DNA of 64,000 bases from the NCBI RefSeq assembly GCF_000235445.1, contig NZ_JH378829.1, forward strand, positions 496,347-560,346, given 5' to 3'. Under the pieces are notes generated by a model. That model saw only the letters and a list, made by a program, of their open reading frames with translations. It had not been told where the DNA came from and did no database searches. Origin of the DNA: Johnsonella ignava ATCC 51276. GTDB taxonomy: Bacteria; Bacillota; Clostridia; Lachnospirales; Lachnospiraceae. This document shows, in pieces, positions 8,898 to 18,591 of this stretch. A program made the position numbers and the translations under genes. Within the stretch, counting starts at the first letter, position 1; every line of letters begins with the position of its first letter.

Positions 8898-10085
8898 TTA
8901 TTTATTCGGGGTCTGCATATCATTAATTGCGGAATCTATTATATTTTTCATATATACCTTAGCAGCCCGTGGCGAAAAATATTCTTCAAATATATCTATA
9001 ATTTCCGGATTTTCTTTTTTTACATCAGTATCCTTAAGCATTTCAAGTACCTCCTTATATCTTTTTGCAGTATCACATAAAAATATAAGTTTTTCCTTTA
9101 TTGTATTTTCTTTATATAAATCAAGCTTCTCATAGTATCCCTGAAGACTTTCAGTGCTGCCTAAAAAAACTTTGCCGTATGAAAATGCCTCCGCCGTCTT
9201 AATCTTCATGCCTCCGCCGTCAGTAAGCGGTGCAATTACAATATCTGAATATATGTAAAAACTGCTTAAATCCTCACAAAAGCCTATGACATAAACATCA
9301 TCATCATCAAAATAATCTTTAAGACATTCAAGTCCCTTTCCAACTATATATAAATCATAATATTGCCGTACATATTTAAATACATTTATATAAAACCACT
9401 TTATACCTTCTATATTCGGATAATATGATGTACCCACAAAAAGGATATGTTTTTTGCCCGTTTCCTTATACGGATCTTCAGGCTTTTTTTCAATATAACA
9501 ATCATTCCTGTCCACACATACCGGAAGATAAAAATCGGAGTGTATATTATAATGTTTAAAAAGCAGCTCATCCTCTCTTTTATTCAAAACTATATTTTTA
9601 TCAGTATATTTAACATTAATAGCCTCATTTTTAATTCCTATCATAAAATCTATCTTATCTATAAAACGGCTCCTTTTAATCCATATAGCAAAAAGCTCAG
9701 CCTTTACATCATGAAAAAAAGAGACTACAGGCAAACGGGGAAATTTTGTTTTTATTTTTTTTACAAGTCTCCCGAAAAAAGAGTCATCAACAAATACAAA
9801 ATTTATATTTTGGCTTTCTATTATACTGCATATATCTTCTATAATATTATCTGAAAATAAGTATACATTCCCCTGTATATGCCTTATTATACGCTCAAAT
9901 GGATTTTTATATTTTCCGTACGCAATATAGTTTTCTTTTTTTAAAGGTGCCGCCTGAACTGAAACATCCACTATAAAAACATTATCCGCTCCGACAAGAT
10001 TTATAAGTGTGTCTCTATGCATCCTTGCACCCACGCCTGCGCCTGAAGTAAGGTTCAGTTCCTTTGAAATAAACATATATTTCAT
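8898..10085 (-). CDS. Glycosyltransferase, GT4-like
   Basis: 395 residues with a GT-B layout: an N-terminal acceptor half beginning KELNLTSGAGVGARMHRDTL and a C-terminal donor half with ILFVGTSYYPN and IVIAPLTDGGGMKIKTAEAFSYGK, where the glutamate-containing TAEAFSYGK matches the nucleotide-sugar binding motif of GT4 enzymes. It should add one sugar of the polysaccharide repeat on the cytoplasmic side. Its ATG overlaps the stop codon of the upstream glycosyltransferase as ATGA, so the two are translationally coupled. Donor and linkage cannot be predicted. Confidence 0.82.
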   Translation of the reverse strand: MKYMFISKELNLTSGAGVGARMHRDTLINLVGADNVFIVDVSVQAAPLKKENYIAYGKYKNPFERIIRHIQGNVYLFSDNIIEDICSIIESQNINFVFVDDSFFGRLVKKIKTKFPRLPVVSFFHDVKAELFAIWIKRSRFIDKIDFMIGIKNEAINVKYTDKNIVLNKREDELLFKHYNIHSDFYLPVCVDRNDCYIEKKPEDPYKETGKKHILFVGTSYYPNIEGIKWFYINVFKYVRQYYDLYIVGKGLECLKDYFDDDDVYVIGFCEDLSSFYIYSDIVIAPLTDGGGMKIKTAEAFSYGKVFLGSTESLQGYYEKLDLYKENTIKEKLIFLCDTAKRYKEVLEMLKDTDVKKENPEIIDIFEEYFSPRAAKVYMKNIIDSAINDMQTPNK

Positions 10086-11266
10086 ATATTACTCCCTTTA
10101 AATATTTCATAATATTTATTTATCTCATCCTGATTGCCGTAATTACGTTTTGAAATCCAATCAATATATTTTTGTTTATTTATAAGCATAGACTCTATCC
10201 CGTCCGCAACGGACTGTGCATTTAATTCCGTTATAATACCCTCGTTTTCATCTATCTGATCATATACTGTAGGATAGCGTGTTACAACTATAGGCTTTAC
10301 CAATATCTTTGCTTCGTCAATTACAACCGATTTGCCCTCAAACCTGGAAGTCTGTACTATTATATCTGCGTTTTTCATAAAAGGATAAGGATTTTTTTTG
10401 GTTCCTGCAAGAAAAAAATGATTCTCAAGAGCCGACTGTTTAATCTGATTTTCAAGCTCTTTTTTTAATCTGCCGCTTCCAAGCACAATCCATATAAAAT
10501 CCATACCTCTTTTTTTTAATATTGCAGCTGCTTTAACTGCAATATCAAAACCCTTTTGCTCTTCAAGTCTGCCCACCGATAAAAGTTTTATTTTTTTAGT
10601 ATTAAATACTTCAGGCATAAATTCATCAGCCAGTTTATGTACTGCCTGTGATGAGGTCAGATTTGGCAGCATATATATCTTGTCTGCCTGCGAAGGAAAT
10701 GTCTTTTTTAATACTTCAACACAGATATCGGAAATACTTATTATCTTATCTATTTTTTTAAAGTATTCAAGATCCATGTTTTTATCATGTGCTATCTGTG
10801 AATAATCATTATGTATCCAGCCTATCTTTATATCGGCATTAACTTTATCTGCCAAAAAATATACAGGTTCACAATGCATATATGCAATACCTATATCATA
10901 ATGCATTTTTATTTCTTTTATTTTATTTTTATAAAATTTTTTCCACCTGTACTGGCGGCTCTTAGAACCTCCGCCCGCAGCCGCTTTTGATATAATTGTG
11001 CATATTACATGCATAATACTTAGTATAGGATGCTTAAACGAAAAAATTTTATTTAATGAGTTTTCATAAAGTACATGAAGATCTTCACAGTCTGAAATAA
11101 GCTTTACCTCATCCGGAAGCTGTGTTAAAAAAAAACCCTCCTGCTGGAATAATAAAAGATCTACATCATATTTTTTAAAATCAAAAAGACAAAGAAGATT
11201 AACAAGACTTCTTTCAGCTCCTCCGCTTCTTAAACTGCTCATAATAAATAAAATTTTCTTTTTCAT
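10082..11266 (-). CDS. Glycosyltransferase, GT4 family
   Basis: 394 residues with clear GT4 marks: the N-terminal MSSLRSGGAERSLVNLL loop, LLSVGRLEEQKGFDIAVKAA in the donor domain, and SRFEGKSVVIDEAKILVKP carrying the E-x7-E pattern. It belongs to the repeat-unit assembly set of this locus. The start has GGGAGGGAG five bases before ATG, one of the strongest ribosome binding sites in the cluster. It is coupled to the next gene through a 4-bp ATGA overlap. A 95-bp gap separates it from the ATP-grasp gene upstream. Confidence 0.88.
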   Translation of the reverse strand: MKKKILFIMSSLRSGGAERSLVNLLCLFDFKKYDVDLLLFQQEGFFLTQLPDEVKLISDCEDLHVLYENSLNKIFSFKHPILSIMHVICTIISKAAAGGGSKSRQYRWKKFYKNKIKEIKMHYDIGIAYMHCEPVYFLADKVNADIKIGWIHNDYSQIAHDKNMDLEYFKKIDKIISISDICVEVLKKTFPSQADKIYMLPNLTSSQAVHKLADEFMPEVFNTKKIKLLSVGRLEEQKGFDIAVKAAAILKKRGMDFIWIVLGSGRLKKELENQIKQSALENHFFLAGTKKNPYPFMKNADIIVQTSRFEGKSVVIDEAKILVKPIVVTRYPTVYDQIDENEGIITELNAQSVADGIESMLINKQKYIDWISKRNYGNQDEINKYYEIFKGSNI

Positions 11267-11361
11267 AATGACTCCCTCCCGTATAACTTTCTCCTGTTAT
11301 AACATCATTCCCTTCAACAGATCCCTAAATCGGATATTATAATATTGATACAGAGCCTATA

Positions 11362-12279
11362 CTATATGACCTCAGGAAGCTCTATCCAATCTCCGAACAC
11401 TTTATTCCAGTACGGAGGATCAAACCTTTCAAATCCGCTTAAATGGAAAAATGTAAGCTCACCAAAATAAAGCTTTCCGTTTATATCGTAAAAATCAACC
11501 CTTACATGCGGTATATTTCTTGACAACAAGCCGGCATAATACTTCATTTGTTCAAATGAATCCGGGCATTTTAAAGGTTTATATGAGTTTTCATCTGTAT
11601 TTATAGGAAGGTGCTTAAAATCACTGTCATAAAAGTCATACTTTACACCTGTTTCCTGATTTTCTCTGCCGCTTGCGGTAAAAAGTGCCTTTACTTCACC
11701 ATTAAAACAGAAAAATTTATAATCCTTTAATTCATATCCTGATTCATCAACCATATATTTTTCCGCAATCACACGTCTTTTTACATGCTTATAAGGCCAC
11801 TCTCTATTTTGTATATAGTAGTTTTTTGCCAGGCTTGCACTTATTTTTTTTCTTGCAGCAGATATATTAAACTGTGATTTATCTTTACATATTACAACTC
11901 CTCCTGAATCATGTGTACATTTTAATACAAATTTATCAGGAAGAATATTAAAGTCTATTTCATCAAAGCTGTCCCACACCCCAAGCGTAGGTATTATATG
12001 TTCTTCTCCTATAATTGAAGCTACATAATGTTTTACTTCGTACTTATCTACCATATTTATATATTCTGCTCTGTGATTGTAAAGCTTTAACCACTGAAGT
12101 TTTTCATCATATGTAACCGGGTTTTCCAAATCCGGCTCATACCCGAATACATTTTTAAATTGCATTTTTACAAATTTCTCATCAGATATATGATTATAAA
12201 AACCAAGCTTTGACATAAAGATAGTTCTTTTATATTTATCTGTTAATACACTGATAACTTTTTTGAATTTATCTTTCAT
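11362..12279 (-). CDS. TupA-like ATP-grasp protein (putative transferase)
   Basis: 305 residues matching the TupA-like ATP-grasp family often embedded in polysaccharide loci: DKFVLKCTHDSGG in the nucleotide-binding half, KDYKFFCFNGEVK in the middle and the C-terminal YFGELTFFHLSGFERF. TupA itself (teichuronopeptide synthesis in alkaliphilic Bacillus) belongs here; other members sit where a glycosyltransferase or amino-acid ligase would be expected. A reasonable guess is ATP-dependent attachment of an amino acid to a uronic-acid sugar, fitting the UDP-glucuronate genes upstream, but this is inference. The start has GAGGAAAATAA before ATG. Confidence 0.82.
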   Translation of the reverse strand: MKDKFKKVISVLTDKYKRTIFMSKLGFYNHISDEKFVKMQFKNVFGYEPDLENPVTYDEKLQWLKLYNHRAEYINMVDKYEVKHYVASIIGEEHIIPTLGVWDSFDEIDFNILPDKFVLKCTHDSGGVVICKDKSQFNISAARKKISASLAKNYYIQNREWPYKHVKRRVIAEKYMVDESGYELKDYKFFCFNGEVKALFTASGRENQETGVKYDFYDSDFKHLPINTDENSYKPLKCPDSFEQMKYYAGLLSRNIPHVRVDFYDINGKLYFGELTFFHLSGFERFDPPYWNKVFGDWIELPEVI

Positions 12280-12402
12280 TTATTTTCCTCAAATATAATA
12301 TATTATTATACAATTACCAAAAGTATAAAAATTCGATGCAAGCTTGCCTGCAAGGGAATTTATTATCTTTTTACACCTACATCATATTATAGTATAGTAT
12401 AA

Positions 12403-12463
12403 TTGTGGATTTTAAATTTCCCGGTAATAAATAATTACAGTATATTATTCTATAAATCCACAA
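12403..12463 (-). terminator. Ten-base inverted repeat after a glycosyltransferase gene (possible weak terminator or attenuator)
   Basis: TTGTGGATTT (12403-12412) and AAATCCACAA (12454-12463) form a perfect 10-bp inverted repeat overlapping the stop codon of the gene at 12450-13568. The loop is long (41 bp) and no clean T-run follows, so termination would be weak. The remaining gap to 12280 is AT-rich with several TATAAT-like boxes but no clear -35. Confidence 0.3.
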
Positions 12464-13568
12464 TTTTATGCAGGACTTTATCCCACCTTAAAAACACCCT
12501 GTTTATATCAAGGTATTTTACACTTTCAAAAGCCCTTTCTCCCATTGTTTTTCTTTCTTCACCGTTTCCCATAAGAAACTCCATCTTCTCTGCCATTTTA
12601 ACCTCATCGCCTATGTCTACAAGATAGCCGTTTACTGCATCCTTTATTATATCTGACGGACCGCATTTGCATCTTGTCGATACACACGGCGTTTTCGCAT
12701 ACATAGCTTCACATAATACATTTGGAAAGCCTTCATAAAATGAAGACAATACAAAAATTCCCGCCTTTTTCATCTCGAAAAACGGTGTATGTGTAACACC
12801 GCAAAGTTTAATTCTGTCGCACATACCTATATTCTTTATATAAGCTTCAAGCTCTTTCTTCATACAGCCCTGACCGAATATTTTAAGTTTCCAGTCAGGG
12901 AATTTTGCCGCAGTCTTTTTAAAGGCATTTATAAGTGTCTTAAAATCCTTTTGTTTTTCAAGTCTGCCTACTGAAAGAACGGTGTTTTCTCTTTTTATAT
13001 CGTTTTCATCAGAATTTTTCGTATCTTCTTTTATACACTGTAATTCCAGCTCTTTAAAATCAAGAGGATTTTCAAGAACAAATATTTTATTCTGAAGATA
13101 TTTAGGATAAGTTTTTTTTACTTCATGCGTCTGTACTATAACAGCATCTGCAAATCTGTAAAAAAAACAGCTTATTGTAAATATATATCCGGGATATTCC
13201 TTAAGCAGGTAATTTCTGTCGCATACCACTATCCTGCTTTTTGAAAATATTCCTGCAATTATAAGCATTATATTGCAGCGGCTTAAAAATGATACGGCTA
13301 CCTGAGGCTTTCCCTTTTTAAGCCGTCTTACAGTATCTCTGATATCACGAAAAACTTCAACAAATAATGATAAGAAAAATCTGTTTTTAGCCTTATTATT
13401 ATATTTTATAACATTTACATTTTTATCAATATTATAAAATTGAGGTCTTTTTTCATACGAGATCAGATTTACCTCATTATCTCCGGCAGCAAAATATCTT
13501 GCCAGATTTGCCATTACATGCTCAGCTCCGCCGCTTGAAAGGCTACTTATGTAAAAGTCTATCTTCAT
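12450..13568 (-). CDS. Glycosyltransferase, GT4 family
   Basis: 372 residues. The N-terminus SSLSSGGAEHVMANLARYF, the donor-domain entry LSVGRLEKQKDFKTLINAF and SSFYEGFPNVLCEAMYAKTP with its E-x7-E pattern are typical of GT4 transferases of the PimB/WbnE/galactosyltransferase kind. It acts in repeat-unit assembly. The ATG lies inside the 3' end of the upstream glycosyltransferase gene (26-bp overlap, different frame) with AAGGA nearby, so it is translationally coupled. The acceptor and sugar are unknown. Confidence 0.88.
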   Translation of the reverse strand: MKIDFYISSLSSGGAEHVMANLARYFAAGDNEVNLISYEKRPQFYNIDKNVNVIKYNNKAKNRFFLSLFVEVFRDIRDTVRRLKKGKPQVAVSFLSRCNIMLIIAGIFSKSRIVVCDRNYLLKEYPGYIFTISCFFYRFADAVIVQTHEVKKTYPKYLQNKIFVLENPLDFKELELQCIKEDTKNSDENDIKRENTVLSVGRLEKQKDFKTLINAFKKTAAKFPDWKLKIFGQGCMKKELEAYIKNIGMCDRIKLCGVTHTPFFEMKKAGIFVLSSFYEGFPNVLCEAMYAKTPCVSTRCKCGPSDIIKDAVNGYLVDIGDEVKMAEKMEFLMGNGEERKTMGERAFESVKYLDINRVFLRWDKVLHKIVDL

Positions 13569-14712
13569 ATTCCTTAAGTACCTCCATATATGTAACCCTT
13601 TCCCCCTTAAACACTCTTAAAAGCTGATCCACTGCAATATCCCAATTGTATCTTTTAAGTACATAATCCGCAGCAGTGCTTTTATAATCTTCAACTATAT
13701 CCGGATTATCCAGAAGATGCTGCAGCTTTTTATATAAATCTTCCTCATCCGATTTTTTAAAGCAGGCAGCCTTATCTTTTACAACCTCCGTATTTTCAGG
13801 AATATCACTTACAAGACAGCAGCAGCCATATGACATGGATTCAAGAAGCGTATTTGCCATACCCTCAAGATTACTTGGCAGTGTAAATATATACGCATTA
13901 CTGTAAAGCTCTCCTATTTCATCTCCTGTTATATAACCTATAAATTTAATTCGCATGTCATCTGCCCCGGCTCTTTTTAAGCTGTTGTAATATTCCCTGT
14001 CAGCCTCTGCGCCTCCGGCTATTATAAGTTTTTTATCCGTATCGCATTTTTTAAAAGCATTTATAAGATAATGAATACCTTTTTCAGGAACTATCCTCCC
14101 GAGAGAAAGTATATAACTGTCCTTATCTATGCCATATTTATTCTTTATAATACGGGCTTTGCGTTTTTTAGGCTTATCTATTCCGTTTGCAAAAAGTAAT
14201 GAATCGGCATTATATCTTTTATCTATATAGTCCTTCATATTTTGTGATAAAACCATACATACATCAGCTTTTTTTGCTGCGGTTTTTTCACCGAATTCAA
14301 GATATTTTTTTGCAAAGCCGCCCCACTTGTCTCTTTTGCTGTCAATACCGTGAAGTGAAGCTATACACCTGATTTTAAAAATTTTTGCAAGCCGGATTGC
14401 GGCACATGGACCTGATGCACAGTAGCTTACTACATCATATCTCATAAATGCGGCATGTATTGTTGCCAAAAATGAGTATATAATCACACCTGCTTTTTTG
14501 TTTCCTGCCGGAACAGTAATTATCCTGACACCCTTGTAGCTTTTAAGCCTTTTTTTATTATATTTTTTCCCGAAAACATTATCTCCGCCTCTGTTATACA
14601 CATAAACCTTATGCCCAAGTGCAGCCATCCTTACCGCATGCTGCTCCACACATTTTTCAATACCTCCCTCATTTGAGGGTATACGCTTATGCCCTATAAT
14701 AGCTATCTTCAT
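13543..14712 (-). CDS. Glycosyltransferase, GT4 family (rhamnosyltransferase-like N-terminus)
   Basis: 389 residues. The N-terminus IIGHKRIPSNEGGIEKCVEQ resembles the DUF1972/rhamnosyltransferase-type GT4 proteins, which usually add the second sugar after the priming enzyme; the donor half carries LSLGRIVPEKGIHYLINAF and PSNLEGMANTLLESMSYG. It is the first transferase after the precursor genes, consistent with an early step. ATG at 14712 is preceded at some distance by GGAG. The protein has a long C-terminal tail whose coding end overlaps the next gene by 26 bp. Confidence 0.88.
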   Translation of the reverse strand: MKIAIIGHKRIPSNEGGIEKCVEQHAVRMAALGHKVYVYNRGGDNVFGKKYNKKRLKSYKGVRIITVPAGNKKAGVIIYSFLATIHAAFMRYDVVSYCASGPCAAIRLAKIFKIRCIASLHGIDSKRDKWGGFAKKYLEFGEKTAAKKADVCMVLSQNMKDYIDKRYNADSLLFANGIDKPKKRKARIIKNKYGIDKDSYILSLGRIVPEKGIHYLINAFKKCDTDKKLIIAGGAEADREYYNSLKRAGADDMRIKFIGYITGDEIGELYSNAYIFTLPSNLEGMANTLLESMSYGCCCLVSDIPENTEVVKDKAACFKKSDEEDLYKKLQHLLDNPDIVEDYKSTAADYVLKRYNWDIAVDQLLRVFKGERVTYMEVLKEYEDRLLHK

Positions 14713-14746
14713 ATAAATAAAACCTGATTCTCCAAAATATATTTTC

Positions 14747-16000
14747 CTAATCCCTGTTAAATATATCCCTTGTATATACCTTTTCTTTTATATCTTCAAG
14801 TCGGCTGTCATATCTGTTTGCAATAATAGCTCTGCACTGCTTTTTAAATTTTTCAAGGTCATTAACCACCCTGCTTCCAAAAAATGTTGTGCCGTCTTTT
14901 AATGCAGGCTCATATACTACAACTAAGGCTCCTTTTGCCTTTATCCTTTTCATTATTCCCTGTATTGAACTGTGTCTGAAATTATCACTGTTTGACTTCA
15001 TAGTAAGCCGGTATATGCCTATTATAACCTCTTTTTCCTTATCTTCACTCCATTCGCTGTTTGCACCGTAGGCTCCTGCAAGTTCAAGCACACGTTCGGC
15101 TATAAAATCCTTTCTGGTTCTGTTGCTTTCCACTATTGCACCTATAAGATTTTCAGGAACCTCAGAATAATTTGCAAGCAGCTGCTTCGTATCCTTAGGC
15201 AGGCAGTAACCTCCGTAACCGAAAGAAGGATTATTATAATAATCGCCTATACGTGGATCCTTACATACACCCTCTATTATATGCCTTGTATTTAAGCCTT
15301 TTGTCTCGGCATAGGTATCAAGCTCGTTAAAATAGGCTATACGCAGTGCCAGGTATGTATTTGCAAAAAGCTTTACCGCCTCGGCTTCGCTAAACCCCAT
15401 AATTAAAGTATCTATATCTTCCTTCTTCGCACCTGCCTTAAGCAGATTTGCAAAGGCTGAGGCGGCTTTTACCAGCTCATTGTCATTAAAATCAGTCCCT
15501 ATAATTATACGGGAAGGATAAAGATTGTCATAAAGAGCTTTACTCTCACGCAGAAATTCAGGGCTGAAAAGAATTCTGTCACTTTTTACTTTTTTTCTTA
15601 TATATAGTGTAAAACCTACAGGAACTGTTGATTTTATTACTATAAATGCATTTTTATTGATTTTAACAGCATCCTTTATAACTTTCTCAACAGCTGCCGT
15701 ATCAAAGAAATTTTTTGCAGGATCATAATCAGTAGGTGCTGCAACAATTATAAAATCCGCATCTTTAAGTGCTTTTTCCTTATCCATGGTAGCACTTAAA
15801 TTTAACTTTTTTTCCGATAAATATTTTTCTATATAATCATCCTTTAAAGGTGATTTTTTATTATTGATACAATCAACCTTTTCGGAAACTATGTCAAATG
15901 CCGTTACTTCATTATACTGTGCAAGCAGTACCGCCATTGAAAGCCCCACATATCCCATACCTGCAACTGCAATTTTAGCTCTAAATTTATTATTTGTCAT
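14747..16000 (-). CDS. ugd: UDP-glucose 6-dehydrogenase
   Basis: 417 residues of the UDP-glucose/GDP-mannose dehydrogenase family. The NAD-binding motif [24 protein letters not shown], the central [17 protein letters not shown] helix and the catalytic-cysteine motif [14 protein letters not shown] are all present. It oxidises UDP-glucose to UDP-glucuronate in the cytoplasm. The adjacent gene upstream encodes a UDP-glucuronate 4-epimerase-like enzyme, so the pair would supply UDP-glucuronate and UDP-galacturonate. The size and sequence fit the shorter Ugd class with a C-terminal UDP-binding domain. I see no missing catalytic residue. Confidence 0.9.
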   Translation of the reverse strand: MTNNKFRAKIAVAGMGYVGLSMAVLLAQYNEVTAFDIVSEKVDCINNKKSPLKDDYIEKYLSEKKLNLSATMDKEKALKDADFIIVAAPTDYDPAKNFFDTAAVEKVIKDAVKINKNAFIVIKSTVPVGFTLYIRKKVKSDRILFSPEFLRESKALYDNLYPSRIIIGTDFNDNELVKAASAFANLLKAGAKKEDIDTLIMGFSEAEAVKLFANTYLALRIAYFNELDTYAETKGLNTRHIIEGVCKDPRIGDYYNNPSFGYGGYCLPKDTKQLLANYSEVPENLIGAIVESNRTRKDFIAERVLELAGAYGANSEWSEDKEKEVIIGIYRLTMKSNSDNFRHSSIQGIMKRIKAKGALVVVYEPALKDGTTFFGSRVVNDLEKFKKQCRAIIANRYDSRLEDIKEKVYTRDIFNRD

Positions 16001-16005
16001 GCCGC

Positions 16006-17088
16006 TTAAATCCTGCCTTTATACTCTGCATACCAATTTACAAATCTTTTAAGACCTTCCCTAAGATCTGTTTTAGGTCTGTATCCGAAATCTCTTTCAA
16101 GCGGACTTATATCCGCATAAGTTGTTTCAACATCTCCGGGCTGCATTGGAACAAGCTCCTTATGTGCCTCAATATTATAGTCCTCTTTCAGAAGCCCGGC
16201 TCTTATAAGCTCATCCGTAAGTATATCTACAAAATCAAGAAGGTTTTCAGGGTGGCTGTTGCCTATGTTGTATAAAGCATACGGAGCTATTGAAAGCCCG
16301 TCATCTGTATACCTTTTTAAAGGTGCTTTTCCTGCTACATGTATAATCCCTTCAACTATATCATCAATATAGGTAAAATCCCGGCTGCATTTGCCGTAAT
16401 TAAATATCTGTATCTTCTCTCCTCTTAAGAGCTTGTCGGTAAAACCGAAATATGCCATATCAGGTCTGCCGGCAGGACCGTATACTGTAAAAAATCTCAA
16501 CCCGGTCGACGGTATATCATACAGTTTGCTGTATGCATGTGCCATAAGTTCATTGCTTTTTTTTGTGGCAGCATAAAGGCTGACCGGATTGTCCACCTTA
16601 TCCTGCGTATCGTAAGGAACTTTTTTATTGTTGCCGTACACCGAAGAACTTGAAGCATATACAAGATGCTTGGGCATATATCTGCGACAAGCCTCTAAAA
16701 TATTAAAAAACCCGGTTATATTGGATTGTATATATGCATCCGGGTTTATAATTGAATACCGCACTCCTGCCTGAGCGGCAAGATTTATTACAATTTCAGG
16801 TCTGTATTTTTCAAATACTCCGTCTATAAATTCCTTGTCGGCGATATCTCCTTTTATGAAATTAAAATTTTCCCTCTCTTTTATGCGGGAAAGCCTGTAT
16901 TTTTTAAGAGCAACTTCATAGTAATCATTCATATTGTCAATTCCTATGATCGTACTCTTTACGAAGCCGTTTAAAAATGCCTCTGCAAGTGCGGCACCTA
17001 TAAAGCCTGCCGCACCTGTTATAAGGACTTTTTTATTTTCGAACTCAAAAGATGTAGCATTATTATTTAAACCTTTATACTGAAACAT
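16006..17088 (-). CDS. UDP-glucuronate 4-epimerase (NAD-dependent epimerase)
   Basis: 360 residues of the extended short-chain dehydrogenase family: glycine-rich [15 protein letters not shown], the active-site YAATKKSNE (Y-x3-K), and [19 protein letters not shown] with [20 protein letters not shown], the combination typical of CapI/LspL-type UDP-glucuronate 4-epimerases rather than GalE. It would convert UDP-glucuronate to UDP-galacturonate. The adjacent ugd supplies its substrate. The start is ATG 17088 with GGGGGC upstream. A dTDP-glucose 4,6-dehydratase is less likely given these motifs. Confidence 0.85.
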   Translation of the reverse strand: MFQYKGLNNNATSFEFENKKVLITGAAGFIGAALAEAFLNGFVKSTIIGIDNMNDYYEVALKKYRLSRIKERENFNFIKGDIADKEFIDGVFEKYRPEIVINLAAQAGVRYSIINPDAYIQSNITGFFNILEACRRYMPKHLVYASSSSVYGNNKKVPYDTQDKVDNPVSLYAATKKSNELMAHAYSKLYDIPSTGLRFFTVYGPAGRPDMAYFGFTDKLLRGEKIQIFNYGKCSRDFTYIDDIVEGIIHVAGKAPLKRYTDDGLSIAPYALYNIGNSHPENLLDFVDILTDELIRAGLLKEDYNIEAHKELVPMQPGDVETTYADISPLERDFGYRPKTDLREGLKRFVNWYAEYKGRI

Positions 17089-17092
17089 ATAT

Positions 17093-18514
17093 TTACATAG
17101 CCCCCTTTCCGAATATTACAACCTTGAAGGTTTCAAATATTATATGTAAGTCAAGCCCTATGCTCCAATTTCTTATATATTCATTATCAAGCTTTACAAC
17201 ATCCTCAAAATCAAGTATACTGCTTCTTCCTTTTACCTGCCACATACCTGTAATTCCCGGTTTTATGGCAAGCCTGCTCTTATGTACCAAATCATATTTT
17301 TCATATTCATCCACAGTAGGCGGACGTGTGCCTACCAGGCTCATATCGCCCTTTAATACATTTATAAACTGTGGTATCTCATCTATTGAAAATTTTCTCA
17401 TTATATGACCGAACGGAAATATTCTGGGGTCATTTTCAACCTTAAACATCATACCGTCCTTTATTCGGTTTTGATCTGTAAGTTCCCGTTTTCTTTCCTC
17501 TGCATCAAGATACATGGTTCTGAACTTATATATCTTAAATTTCCTGCCGTTTCTGCCCACTCTTATTTGTGAAAAAAATATAGCCCCGGGACTTTGTATA
17601 AATATAACAGGTGCCACTATAACGGTTGCTGCAATCATAACTGCTATACCTACAATGGATACTGCAAGATCAAAAATCCTTTTTATAATCATATCCTTCA
17701 TAGTTGCCATATTTATACTGCTTGTAATAACCGTGTATCCGCTGAATGTTTCCACAATATTTTGGCATGCAGGGATTTGAAAACCGCTTATATTGGTATG
17801 TACGGTTATCCCTGCTTCCAAAAATTTTTCAACCACCCATTCTGCAGGCATTCCTTTATTATCAAAACTTATAAATATTTCATCTATGACATTTGTTTTT
17901 ACATATTCATACATACCGCAAAAATCTGAAACTATGGGTACTCCCCTTATATATTCACCTATATCATTGCTGTCTGAAGTAACTATACCTGAAATGTAAA
18001 AATCCCTGTACTGCCGTTTATTAAAATTTTCAATTATATTCTCGGCAGCCGCTTTTGATGTCATAAGAAGGACGGATCTTGCAGCACGCAGCTTTGCCTT
18101 CCTTCTCCTGTACCTTAGACAAAGCTTCCAAACTATCCTTGCAAGAAATCCGAGACATATATCAAGGTACCACATGGTAAGTATGACTTCTCTTGAATAT
18201 ATATAACTCCTTTTTACAATGAACATATACAGCACTATAATTGCAATGATTATGCTTGTACGCTTTATACATGCCCTTAATTCTTTATAATATCCTCTTT
18301 TAAGTATCTTGCTGTATCCTTTTCCAATTATTGCAAGGCATAAATCCGTAAGTACAAGCATAACCGCAATTGTATTATAATCGCTGTTTTTATACGGAAG
18401 GCGCAAACCGTGCCTTATCATGTATGCCATTATAAAAGATATCTGAAAGAGTATTATATCAATTAATATTATATCCCAATGCTTATATAGTCCATATCTT
18501 TGCCTTCTATACAT
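17093..18514 (-). CDS. Priming sugar-phosphate transferase (undecaprenyl-phosphate hexose-1-P transferase)
   Basis: About 473 residues: four N-terminal membrane helices, a Rossmann-like middle domain, one further helix, then the bacterial sugar transferase domain with FKIYKFRTMYLDAEERK, DEIPQFINVLKGDMSLVGTR and KPGITGMWQVKGRS. It transfers a hexose-1-phosphate to undecaprenyl phosphate, the first membrane step of repeat-unit synthesis (CpsE/WbaP family). The frame is open 23 codons further upstream, but ATG 18514 with GGGGGA 11 bp before it gives the usual family N-terminus, so I chose that start. The sugar (glucose, galactose or other) is not predictable. Confidence 0.9.
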   Translation of the reverse strand: MYRRQRYGLYKHWDIILIDIILFQISFIMAYMIRHGLRLPYKNSDYNTIAVMLVLTDLCLAIIGKGYSKILKRGYYKELRACIKRTSIIIAIIVLYMFIVKRSYIYSREVILTMWYLDICLGFLARIVWKLCLRYRRRKAKLRAARSVLLMTSKAAAENIIENFNKRQYRDFYISGIVTSDSNDIGEYIRGVPIVSDFCGMYEYVKTNVIDEIFISFDNKGMPAEWVVEKFLEAGITVHTNISGFQIPACQNIVETFSGYTVITSSINMATMKDMIIKRIFDLAVSIVGIAVMIAATVIVAPVIFIQSPGAIFFSQIRVGRNGRKFKIYKFRTMYLDAEERKRELTDQNRIKDGMMFKVENDPRIFPFGHIMRKFSIDEIPQFINVLKGDMSLVGTRPPTVDEYEKYDLVHKSRLAIKPGITGMWQVKGRSSILDFEDVVKLDNEYIRNWSIGLDLHIIFETFKVVIFGKGAM

Positions 18515-18591
18515 AATTACATAATTCCCCCATTTTATTTTCGGATACGCACAAAACTCTGTAATACCCGGCAGGCGGTGCAATATGTATT

